Shown in pieces: positions 8,401 through 17,000 of a DNA stretch of 64,000 bases; position 1 is the stretch's first letter, and each line of letters opens with the position of its first letter. Where the stretch lies: the NCBI GenBank assembly GCA_023091665.1, contig JALJCQ010000012.1, positions 2,294,001 to 2,358,000 on the forward strand, given 5' to 3'. The notes below the pieces were generated by a model. It saw only the letters and a program-made list of their open reading frames with translations, made no database searches and was not told the origin of the DNA. The position numbers were made by a program, and so were the translations under genes. This stretch comes from Pythium myriotylum (Eukaryota; Oomycota; Peronosporomycetes; Pythiales; Pythiaceae).

Positions 8401-11373
8401 AGTGGGCCATTCTCGGCCGCCTTCGGGTGCACGTGCAGCATGCGTTCTTCGGATGCCCTCCGCGAGCGTATTCTCTTCTCCACGTGCTGGAGCTCTCTAG
8501 ATGGAAAGAGTCCGTCGATTGCTGAGATGATGTGCATCGACTTCTATAGCCCGAACGACTGCTCTCTCGGACAGTTTCTTGAACGCTACTGCTTTGCATC
8601 AAGTGACCGCGAATTCAAACGTGCTTTTCAGACTTCGAAGCTGTCTTTGTCCCACGACGTTGGTCGAATCACAATTCGCGTGAAGGATCTGAGTGAGTAC
8701 AAGGACCCGAGTGAAAAAGGAATGCCTGCTGCAGAACTTTTGCGTGACCTGAACCAGCGCGCTGTTTTGCGTCGGGTGCGATCTAGCCGAGTGTACATGT
8801 GGACGCGAACTCTGGATGCGCCAACAACAGCCTCTCGACTTGCTTCTCGATTTGCTCCCGTGCCGGATGATCTGTGGAACTTTTCATTTGGTAAGTTTGT
8901 GGAAGGATTGCTCTATGGCAAGTCAATGGCGATTGATACCTCAAGATTCCCCCACCTAAGTCGCGTTGCCAATTCGCGGGATCCATCGCTAGTGTACTAC
9001 TTCTCTAAGGCAAGCCGAGTAGTTAGCGTCCAATGTGAGCCTCTGGAGCCGGTTCTTCATGTCGCCCTTCAGCCTGTGCTCTGGCAAGATCACATCGACC
9101 AGAAGCAGCAACTAGAAGCAATCCAAGAGCTCAATGATCTCGCTCGTGATGTTTACGACTCGACAACCGCAAAGCTCGCTGAATCTGCTGCGGATCCGTT
9201 GACACCACTACATGCAAAAGCCCGCCTTCGCATCCTACAAAACGAAGTGTCGCAATGGTATTCATGCTATGGCTCCAAGTTACAGTCGGAACCTCCCGAG
9301 GATGTGTTTGATAAGAACGCTCGATTCAAGGACATCTACAAGCATGCCGTTGACTGGAGCCTACGGATCACCCAAGCTATGCATGCGACGGTGAAACCGA
9401 CAATTAAGAACCCAGAAAACAGCCCGAAGGGTGTATTGCCCCGTGCATGGTTTGATCAGATTGCGGGTGCAATGGAGCGTGAGTTCAGCAACTTCAGCTC
9501 TTTCACTCCAAGCGCTACATTTACCGGTATTGGAGCTTCTTTCACAAGCGGACAGTCCAGCTCAGGAGGTCTATTTGATGCTTCTGCGTCCCACCTATCG
9601 GACGATATGGCTGATGGTATTGGAGATCTCGAAAGCCTAGCTCGTTTCGCCCGCAGTTTGACTGCAGGAGATTCCACCAACGGTTCGAACAGTTTCAGTA
9701 ACATCTCCAACGAAGTCACGAAGACTCTGAATGCAAGTGCCAAGATGGGTAGCCACGGAGGATCCATTATCGAAATGTCAGATGCATTCAGCAACGACGA
9801 GCGTGAAGATCAGACGAGTCGCTCGTTCCCAGCAAACGAATCGTGTGAGAATAGCATGTACGCAAGCAACAATGTCGGTGCTTCGACTATCGGTTCCGTT
9901 TCATCGCGTCTGGCGTTAGAGGCTTTCCGAATTTCCCACCAGAACAAGAAATCTGATCCACGTGGCTACCTTACGATCCCGAAGCGTTTGCTCGACTGGC
10001 ATCCTAGTCTCCCGACTGGTGTGAAAGATACGGTCGTTCTCGTCAATCCTTCCCAACCAACATCTGTTGTTGCATTCTCGCTTTGCTCGAAGGAGTACAC
10101 CCAACGAGTGAATGGATATATCAGGAAAGAGTCGATCACGCTGGAGACAGGTCCAGTGAACTCAGTTGATACGAGCGCATGCAGTTCCACAGAGGCCACG
10201 ATGCTTCGCATGCTGCGGTCAACACGAAGAAACAATGTCGAACATGTGTTCGTCGATGACAATCAGTTCCAGCAGGCGACGCGTTTCAGTTGCAAGTCCT
10301 ACTACGCAATGCAGTTCCACGCGTTGCGCCGACTCTACTACGGGGGCGACAGGAACTATGTTGAGTCACTTTGTAACTGCGAGCAGTGGAATGCAGCAGG
10401 TGGTAAGTCTGGTGCCGGTTTCTTGAAGACGAGGGACCAGCGATTTATTGCCAAGGCGATCCCCGAGATTGAGGTGCAAATGTTTTTGAGCATGGCGAAT
10501 GAATACTTCAGCTACATGGCCAAGACTTTCGAAGACAACTTGTCATCGATGCTGAGTAAGGTACTTGGCATCTACAAGGTCACAAGCTCAAGCGAGACTG
10601 ACCAAAAAATGTGCATTCTCGTGATGGAGAACTTGATCTATGGGCGTGAGGTAAATTTTTCCTTCGACCTGAAAGGCAAGCTAGAGGGTCGCTACCGAGA
10701 GCGTTCGAACAGTAACTCTAATGGCCCGGTGCTTTGGGACCGAAACTTTATCGAGATGGCAGGAGGTATTCCTCTTCCACTGCAAGAATCCTCCATGTCA
10801 CTGCTGCTCTCAGCGATCGCGAACGATACCACGTTCTTGGCTTCGGTTCAAGCGACGGACTACTCGATGCTCGTCGGTTACGACGTCAAGAAACAAGAGG
10901 TTGTAGCGTCGATCATCGACTACATCCATAAGTACGACTTCATGAAGATGGTCGAGCACGCTGGCAAGCGGCTTATCCAAGATGAAGGTGAAATTACCGT
11001 TCTGAACCCACGCCAGTATCGAAAGCGGTTCTGTGTGGCGATGACGAAGTACTTTGTGACAATCCCGTCGAGATACACAAAGGTGACTACAATGGTCGTG
11101 CGTAGTCTCAAAGAGTCAAATTCAACGGTGGATCCCACTGAAGAGACTGGAGGATCGGACGGCTCAGCAGCAATATCCGGGTCCGACTCCCACGCAGTCA
11201 GAAGCCGGTCTGACAACAATACGTTGCTTGGGTTAACTGCAGCATTCCACAACGTTGCACCTCCGATCGTCCTCTCGTCATCCGTATCCGCATCAGCAAA
11301 TGTGAACAGCGTGAACAGCATCAACAGTAATGCCAGCACCATGTCAGGGATTTCCAGAATGGACGAAGGCTAG
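5479..11373 (+). CDS. FAB1: 1-phosphatidylinositol 3-phosphate 5-kinase (PIKfyve/Fab1 type)
   Basis: One uninterrupted frame encodes 1964 aa from the ATG at 5479 (MALAFVCDVL); upstream in-frame codons are less likely. Order of parts: a PDZ-like segment (about 75-155, ending in GAVIVTVDEKNMRGVNAEDV); a FYVE zinc finger (about 220-285) with WMSD, RRRHHCRSCG and the Cys pairs; a long Ser-rich linker; a TCP-1/CCT-like domain (about 640-885, around GHVHHVAEAHLF); a Cys-rich spectrin-like region; and a C-terminal PIP-kinase domain (about 1640-1870). The kinase has the GKSGAGF glycine loop, FIAKAI lysine, DYSMLVGYD and IIDYIHKYD. The enzyme converts PI3P to PI(3,5)P2 on endosomes. Animal and fungal relatives share FYVE-CCT-kinase order; the PDZ-like N-terminus is the odd part. 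No introns in 5.9 kb. Confidence 0.93.
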   Translation: MALAFVCDVLRHLASACSSVPDDVPFTMGGADARRRRLGASSDLKRDLMRPVERVLELRVPRDCALKNAEDLEALERAMGIRLAASSRRDFRACVDFVERGTVAELAGIQPGAVIVTVDEKNMRGVNAEDVMAAIYDAVVAADREAGEEVTIEFSQPTEEVPVDKNLFQLTSFPSPAGQHLPGVKQFQEFVVSEEIEPVNRAQQPPTQRRRERSRSMKHFWMSDRSSKGCYECEQLFTFVRRRHHCRSCGQIFCSQCCARLPQSFGGPKVDESISRLRKQLVCHTCHRQLREGLEVELGGASSNIQLQQLVTADRMATPMHQRPASSPAAQTLMLMPAQIADRLERSTSDVMQNYKNFDKTEFFNKDEISKDDGNGAVKGNEHAEKAARPAALFSMFPKVQIVASVQQLTHQPRLQGVSNARLEVSKRHARRRAYSLDLASSHDPGKDSRRDDLCVAVSRIKRANSLSEIANPSNQQWDEKAEFKRIIEESKARAHTEEPSSPPPLMRSRPKALSGTFTEPRFGSSISRDPFAVTRSFGGRIMAKALALGGVSDVDRNVLSIVGLSEDAINDSEDPVSQNRRDEAFQRMFEHARNRIEERIFSLFETLPALARLPILEQHKWMKLIQLFAVRAANTVSCHPDEGDVMDVMEYVRVKNLEGGRVQDSFFIDGVLVHKSLSRKGMRSDILNPRILLIASDLDYQRRKEAISSLESVASQEEEYMHIVAEKIMTMHPDIVMFSGHVHHVAEAHLFKEGVAVIKNVRMVDLQRIARSTGASLLTSYDHVDKISDKTVIGTCNRFYVMVSDIEPKSARRFTGVHQGANGTFQMKPPGKMERKKRPQRQNIVFDGGITRKGCTVCFRGGTPAVFDEVTIALSAITRAAYNMRLQRSFLLESGLLPPRDEQSDRSMAEEWFSKCSSSLYLSLKSNSLSMRAALKETQSMCKWCKDRTRYNNISSLRVIRTENDVPDSAPFASGPFSAAFGCTCSMRSSDALRERILFSTCWSSLDGKSPSIAEMMCIDFYSPNDCSLGQFLERYCFASSDREFKRAFQTSKLSLSHDVGRITIRVKDLSEYKDPSEKGMPAAELLRDLNQRAVLRRVRSSRVYMWTRTLDAPTTASRLASRFAPVPDDLWNFSFGKFVEGLLYGKSMAIDTSRFPHLSRVANSRDPSLVYYFSKASRVVSVQCEPLEPVLHVALQPVLWQDHIDQKQQLEAIQELNDLARDVYDSTTAKLAESAADPLTPLHAKARLRILQNEVSQWYSCYGSKLQSEPPEDVFDKNARFKDIYKHAVDWSLRITQAMHATVKPTIKNPENSPKGVLPRAWFDQIAGAMEREFSNFSSFTPSATFTGIGASFTSGQSSSGGLFDASASHLSDDMADGIGDLESLARFARSLTAGDSTNGSNSFSNISNEVTKTLNASAKMGSHGGSIIEMSDAFSNDEREDQTSRSFPANESCENSMYASNNVGASTIGSVSSRLALEAFRISHQNKKSDPRGYLTIPKRLLDWHPSLPTGVKDTVVLVNPSQPTSVVAFSLCSKEYTQRVNGYIRKESITLETGPVNSVDTSACSSTEATMLRMLRSTRRNNVEHVFVDDNQFQQATRFSCKSYYAMQFHALRRLYYGGDRNYVESLCNCEQWNAAGGKSGAGFLKTRDQRFIAKAIPEIEVQMFLSMANEYFSYMAKTFEDNLSSMLSKVLGIYKVTSSSETDQKMCILVMENLIYGREVNFSFDLKGKLEGRYRERSNSNSNGPVLWDRNFIEMAGGIPLPLQESSMSLLLSAIANDTTFLASVQATDYSMLVGYDVKKQEVVASIIDYIHKYDFMKMVEHAGKRLIQDEGEITVLNPRQYRKRFCVAMTKYFVTIPSRYTKVTTMVVRSLKESNSTVDPTEETGGSDGSAAISGSDSHAVRSRSDNNTLLGLTAAFHNVAPPIVLSSSVSASANVNSVNSINSNASTMSGISRMDEG

Positions 11374-11465
11374 GTTTCAATGGTTGACATGGATTTGTAC
11401 ACTAGTTATTTTGGGTGATCGCATGGTGACGTAACGGAGCGTAATTGGAGGGAGTCGTCGATTTT

Positions 11466-12920
11466 TCACTCTTCTGCCGCAGCTGCAGCTTCCTCAGCTG
11501 CAGCACGCGTGCGCTCAGCTGCCGTCTCCACTTGATCACCATGGGTGAACACAGCTTGGGTCCAAGCAAAGAGGCAACCAGCGATTGGACTCGCGGTGTC
11601 AGCGTCACTCTTCGAAATCTCTCCCAATAATTGCTTCGCGAGTGCCACGGCCTCTCTTGGCGGCAGCGTAAACCTCTCCAAGCGAGGGATAAGCTGGTTT
11701 TCACAGAGAAGTGGCGCAATCTTGTCCCACGATGGGAGCTTGGTCGCAACATTCAAGAGATCCCCTTTGTTGTGCCCCAAGAGAACGAGAGCTGAGGCGA
11801 AAACTGCAAGCACCGAGAGCTTAAACGGCACAACATGCTCCGCTGCCAGCGCGATGGTCGGTGCATGGCTTTGAAGCAAGTAGGTCATGAAGGCCTCACG
11901 CAGCTGTGCCTCCTTCAGCGTCTTCTCTTCTTCAGGAAGCGATTGCACTTGGAGCATAAGATTCTCTTCTTGGACGGCAATCTGCGCGGCAAAAGCGACG
12001 CTGAACTCCTTGAGCTGCGCCTCCTCGCCGTTCGTGGTCATTCGCTCGACATCGGCCATGTAGAGCTTGCGCTCAAGTGTCTCAAGCGTCTTTGCGAAGA
12101 ACGAGCTTGCGCGCTGAAAGGCATCGATCTCAGTTGCCGTGAATGCGCGCGCCTGACCCATCGTATCGGCCGAGACGACGAGCCATTCGTCTTTGATTGT
12201 CGGCTCTTCAACGTTGGCCTCGTTAACGACGTCCGCATGGAGGAAGCTCTTGAATTGGAGCCCCCGTGTGAGGTACGCACCGAGTTTCGGTACGTGGAAG
12301 AACTTGATGCGAGGCTCACGAAGCACATTCTCGACATGGATGAACCTGGGCACCGCTGGTGGCATTGGGTTCCCGTCAGCGTCCAGGACCGGGTCGTCTT
12401 CCGGCGACACTGGAGCCTCTTTGAAAACATCGAACGTAATGGTATCGGTCGTCTCAGTGAGGAACTTGTCCACAGCCACCGATTCCGTGCCACGCGAGCT
12501 CGCGATCCAGTGGATGAGCGAGCCGCCGGTCGCCCGGTCGGCGATCTTGCGTCCGAGATACGCTTCTTCGGCGTTGAGTGCGGACGCGAGCCACGAGAGG
12601 AAGACATCGCAGAGCTCGTTCATGGTCGCGGCGGCTGGCAGTCGCTCCTGCAGCGACCGCTCGAGCGCCAGCATGCGGTCGCTTTCGACGCGGCCCTCGT
12701 CGTCGCCGTCTCGGTAGCTCCCGGCCGTCGGCGGCGGCGAGGCATGCTTGAGCTTGGCGCGGTCTTGCTTCTGGAGCTCCGTGTCCACGTACTTGAGCAG
12801 AAAGGCGCCGAGGAACTCGACGGGGTCCTCCGGCTGCAGCACGGCGAGCTGCGCCAGCGCCTCCGTCAGCGGCGCCGCCACCGTCGCGCGCAAGTACGCG
12901 TGGTCCGCCTCGAAGCTCAT
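11466..12920 (-). CDS. DPY30-motif protein with GAF-like region (candidate radial-spoke/axonemal protein)
   Basis: A single exon encodes 484 aa from the ATG at 12920 (MSFEADHAYLRATVAAPL). Residues 14-45 hold a DPY30 dimerisation motif (ALAQLAVLQPEDPVEFLGAF), which docks on amphipathic helices of AKAP- or RSP3-type partners. Residues about 90-290 look GAF-like, beginning with a helical stretch (ELCDVFLSWLASALNAEEAY) and ending near the SADTMGQARAFTATEIDAF helix. The rest is helical with an Ala/Glu-rich tail. DPY30 plus GAF is the layout known from Chlamydomonas radial-spoke protein 2, so a flagellar role is inferred, not shown. It is divergent from the Dam1-domain gene with a gap of only 131 bp. 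Confidence 0.72.
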   Translation of the reverse strand: MSFEADHAYLRATVAAPLTEALAQLAVLQPEDPVEFLGAFLLKYVDTELQKQDRAKLKHASPPPTAGSYRDGDDEGRVESDRMLALERSLQERLPAAATMNELCDVFLSWLASALNAEEAYLGRKIADRATGGSLIHWIASSRGTESVAVDKFLTETTDTITFDVFKEAPVSPEDDPVLDADGNPMPPAVPRFIHVENVLREPRIKFFHVPKLGAYLTRGLQFKSFLHADVVNEANVEEPTIKDEWLVVSADTMGQARAFTATEIDAFQRASSFFAKTLETLERKLYMADVERMTTNGEEAQLKEFSVAFAAQIAVQEENLMLQVQSLPEEEKTLKEAQLREAFMTYLLQSHAPTIALAAEHVVPFKLSVLAVFASALVLLGHNKGDLLNVATKLPSWDKIAPLLCENQLIPRLERFTLPPREAVALAKQLLGEISKSDADTASPIAGCLFAWTQAVFTHGDQVETAAERTRAAAEEAAAAAEE

Positions 12921-13051
12921 CGCCAACTGACCGCGAAACGACGCGAGCTTCGTACTTAACCGAAGCGATCGCTCCCTCGCCTTAGTGACCATCGACGAGG
13001 TCACTATTTCCATATTCAAACACCATTGCCGCGCGCCAAGTGAGCTCCTCG

Positions 13052-14002
13052 ATGGCCGACCCGCTCGCCGACTCGGTGGCCTCGCTCTGCGGCGCGCTCT
13101 GCGGACTGCGCGACCAGGTGCAGGCGCTCGCGACCGTCCACGCGGCCATCGACGAGTTCAACGGCGTCTTCGGCGCCTTCCAGAACGCCATGGCGCTCCA
13201 CGCCTCCTGCCTCGCCTTCCCCGCGCCGCCCAAGCCCGTGCCCCCGCCGCCGCCGACGCGCATGTCCACGGGCATCCCCAAGCCGCAGATCGCGACCAAC
13301 ATACCTGCCGCTAACGCCAGAGCGTCCACGTCCTCGGGGTCGGGCGGACGACCGAGCGACGCGGCCGGTGCGCCGCCTGCTCCAAGCAAAGGGCCAGCGG
13401 GAGGGAAGAAACGGCCTTCTGGAGGACCTCCTCCGGCCGGTCAGGGCCCCGCCAAGAAGAAGCCGCCAACGGGGAAGCGACCGCCGCCAAAGAGCCGTGC
13501 CGCGGCTGCGGCAGCTGCCCAGAAGAATGCGAGACCCGAGACAGCGCCGTGGAAATGGGACAAGAGTGAGTGGAGAAAGCAGCTTTCTGACGAGTGTGAG
13601 ACTGATGTTCGAGCTCATTTGATTGTTTTCGCGCAGATGTGAGAGATGCAATCCCACGTAAATACCAAAGCGAAGCGGAACTCGGCAAGCTTGAGAATAT
13701 TCTCATCTACCTCAAAAACCGTCAAGGCGGAGTGTACGCGACAAACCCTCTTCTCTTCATGATGGAGCAAACGTTCACAAACACTGTTCTGCGGTATAGT
13801 ACGATAGCTGATCTTGTCAAACACAGTGGGCTCGCGGTGATTCGCTGCAAGGAGATCCTCCAGACGCTCACGAAGATCAATCTTATCGGTCGAAAGCAAG
13901 AAAAAGGGGTACGTGATCCTCCGGCTAGACTTGAATTGCACGTTGAGTCTAACGGTGTGAGTACAGGGATTCTTGTATACATTCGGCCCAAGTGACGAGT
14001 AG
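13052..14002 (+). CDS. Dam1-domain protein with C-terminal winged helix
   Basis: Exons 13052-13565, 13637-13908 and probably 13967-14002, giving 273 aa. Without the second intron the frame runs to 13995 instead. Residues 1-62 resemble the DASH/Dam1 Pfam core: LADS, spaced leucines, VHAAIDEFNGVFGAFQ, then MALHASCLAFPAPP, matching the fungal FNESFASFLYGLNMNAFCVDFP pattern at the spaced key residues. A Pro/Lys/Ala-rich linker (about 63-165) follows. The C-terminus (about 175-265) looks like a winged helix (YSTIADLVKHSGLAVIRCKE, then a GG turn and aromatic strand). Fungal Dam1 couples kinetochores to microtubules. Homology by domain pattern is reasonable; function is inferred. Confidence 0.68.
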
Positions 14003-14055
14003 TGTAGGGCGTGTCTAGCTGTAGTATTTATTAGTTGCACCTCCCTTCGCATCAC

Positions 14056-17000
14056 TTATTTGAGCTCGAAATCGTCCTTGGTCTCCAGTCGCTCGCTGAT
14101 TGTCTCATCCATGAACGCGTCGCTGCTTCGCGTCGAACGCACAAGAGCGAGCGGTGACGACGGGGCCTTTCGTTGGTGCTCCACAGTCGCAGCTCCACCT
14201 CCACTCATAACAACGTCGGCGAAGCTCATGGATCGGGAAGGATACTTGCGCGTTAGGCTTCGACTACTGCCGTTCGCGTTCGCAGTGCCGCCTCCTCCAC
14301 TGCTTTTCTTGTCGAGCTCAATGGAACTGCTGCGATGCATCGCCGGGGGCATTAATCGCGGGCTAAGCGCAAGGCTCTTATCAGCTTGCTTGTTTCTCTT
14401 GACGTAGTACTTGGCTGCTGACGACGCTGCTTCGGAACGCGTTGTCATTTGCTCCGTCACGCTCTCACTGTGGCGACGATAAGAGCCCGCATCAAGTGGT
14501 CTGGTGGTCTGTGACTTTCCATTTCCATATTGCTGTTGCAGCTGCTGATGCTGTGCGTGGGGATGTGCACGGTGGAGATTATAAGGAGGTATCATGCCAG
14601 CAGCCACCACTGCAGTATTGTAGTAGGCCCCGTTGGAGCCCGGCGTGTGATGTTGATCGTATAAGGGCATGGGCACTGGTGCGTAACGTGCTCGCTGAGG
14701 CTTGGGCGGGTGGTCTGTTGGCGGAACTGGCTCATTTTTACCACCACCACCCGCGCTGGTGAAGGCAGGAGAGCTCGGGCCGAGTATTGCTCGCAAAATG
14801 TTGTCCGGATGTAGAGCGACACCACCGATAACCGAACTACGATTCGCACTAAACACAGACGCTGACATCGATGCCGCCATAAGAATCTCGTAGCCCGTGG
14901 CAAAGGCACGACGTATCTGGGTAATGCGGAAGCAGTTACGTCCAACGTTGTTGCTAGGGTGCAGAGGGTCCTCGATAAAGAGCGGATCGAATTTGTGAGG
15001 GTCGTGAGCTGCCACAGACATGTCCACAGCAGTGCTTGCTCGCTGCATGGGCCAGTCATGCAAGCCAGTGCGGTTGTTGTGGCGGCGCGAGCCTGGTGAC
15101 GAGAGCAGGTTCGCGCTGTGTAAGTGGGAGTGATGGAGCTGCTGCCAGTGGTCTTGCGTATCGTCAACCGAGTGGATGGCCATAGAAGACGCGTAGCCAT
15201 GCTGATGAGAGGGGACAATGGAGTCGCGACTGAAGAAACATCTCGCAGCTACGCTGATGCCAGTAGTTCGAGGTTCGAAGCGATTTCCGTAGAAGTCAAG
15301 TAAACCCATAAGCACCATGCCGAAATCAGCACTCGACGAAGTAGCTGTGGATGCGGTCGCGGAGTGGTCGTAGCGGTCGGTGTGTTCTTGGAGATACCGA
15401 GCGACCATCAACAGGAGAGCGTAGGATGATAACCCGCCAGAGTATGCTGCAGCGAAGCCCCGCTCGATCATGAAGCTCTTCAGGACCAGCATGATAGGGG
15501 CCAACGGGGGAAACTCGTGCATGAGCGACAACACCACATCATTGGTTGCAAGGCCGTTATGGCCTGGGCCCTCGAAGGAGATGTCCAGACGGACGTTGAA
15601 CGGTAGCGTCGTGACGAGTGAGATAATCGGGATTGCAGCATGCGGGATTGTCTTCACCGAGTCAGACACGACCCATGGTTCTTGTCGCAGCTTTCGTGCA
15701 AGATTCTGTTGCCAGGATTCTTTGATCGCATTTCTACCCTCAAGCACACCCGCAGCATCCGCAGGGGCATCACGTCGCACTTTGGGTAGGCAGATGACAA
15801 GATCCACGTCGCTACTTGGAAGTGCGAGTCGCGTAACGAACGATCCGTATGGACGCACCTGCGCCCGAGGCCACAAGGACTGTACGGCGCTCGTGCAGAA
15901 CCGGATAGCTGCCGTTTGCGCCGCTCTTCGTGCATTGGTGTCTGTCTGGAGCTGCGAAACGTATTCACACATATCCCAATGTAATTTGCTTCTCGGTGGC
16001 AGTACCGACATGGGCACAGACACAAATGGGCCGAGGATCGAGTAATTGGAGGCCCCTCCCGGGCGCATGATGGGGTGTGGATACCCATGCACAGTTGGAA
16101 CCATCGGCGTCTGGAAGGCCGGAGGCTGCTGATCTTGATTCGCGCGTTGTTGAAGATCAGCAGTCGGAGCTACTGGAGGTTGAGGAGGTGGAGGAGAGGA
16201 TCTATGAGTCTCTTGGATACGTCGAACTTCTTGAAGCTCGTTTTCAAGAGACGCTACGCGTTGAGATAACAACGCGACTTGCTGTTGCAAGTTGGTGATC
16301 TCGCCAGGTGCAGGTTGCGATTCATTGACTACACTCTGTTCAAGGAGCGGAGAGTTAGTTTGGAGAAGTGTCATGAGAGGGCCATATCCAGAACGAACCA
16401 TTGTGCGATCTTCGAGCAGGCTCTCGAGCTTTGATACTCGTTCTAAAAGTTGCATTTGAGCCGCTGCGTCATTGTCTTCTCTGCCTGGACCGCTTTTACA
16501 GTCACACGAATTATTCGTAGATGTTGAGCTCCGCATTGAAAGTCGCCCCCTATCACTCGTCGTCGATGCGCGTTCTTCCTCCCACGAACGTTCTCCTGTC
16601 GCTCCGTCAGTTGAGCAGTCATCAACATCATCGTCGTACTCAAAGGGAAAAGGCCTTCTTCTTCGTTTGGGTCCTCGTTGACGGTCAAAGAAGCCCCCTT
16701 CCCTGTACAAGAAGTCTGACCGCCCAAGCCCAGACTCGTCAGTGGCAGCATTTGTAACCGATAAAGCTTCGACGTCGAAAGCATCCGACTTATTTGAGAC
16801 ATCGTCGCTTATGTCGATGATGTTGGCAAACGACGCCAGTGGGAAACTGCTATCGGTGGAGAAGCTGTCTTCACCAGCTCCAACAGGAGTGCTTGCGTTC
16901 TGAACTGGAGACGTTGACGCCAGAGGTGGCCTAGACAGAGGCCGAAACCTGGTATTTCTCGATGTGTACGCTGTTGCTGTAGCCCTTGCTGGTGTTCCCG

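Noticed and set aside
11835..12959. A 374-codon plus-strand frame opposite the DPY30-motif gene.
   Set aside because: Composition is Arg/Leu-rich antisense; the minus strand has the DPY30 motif and a coherent fold.
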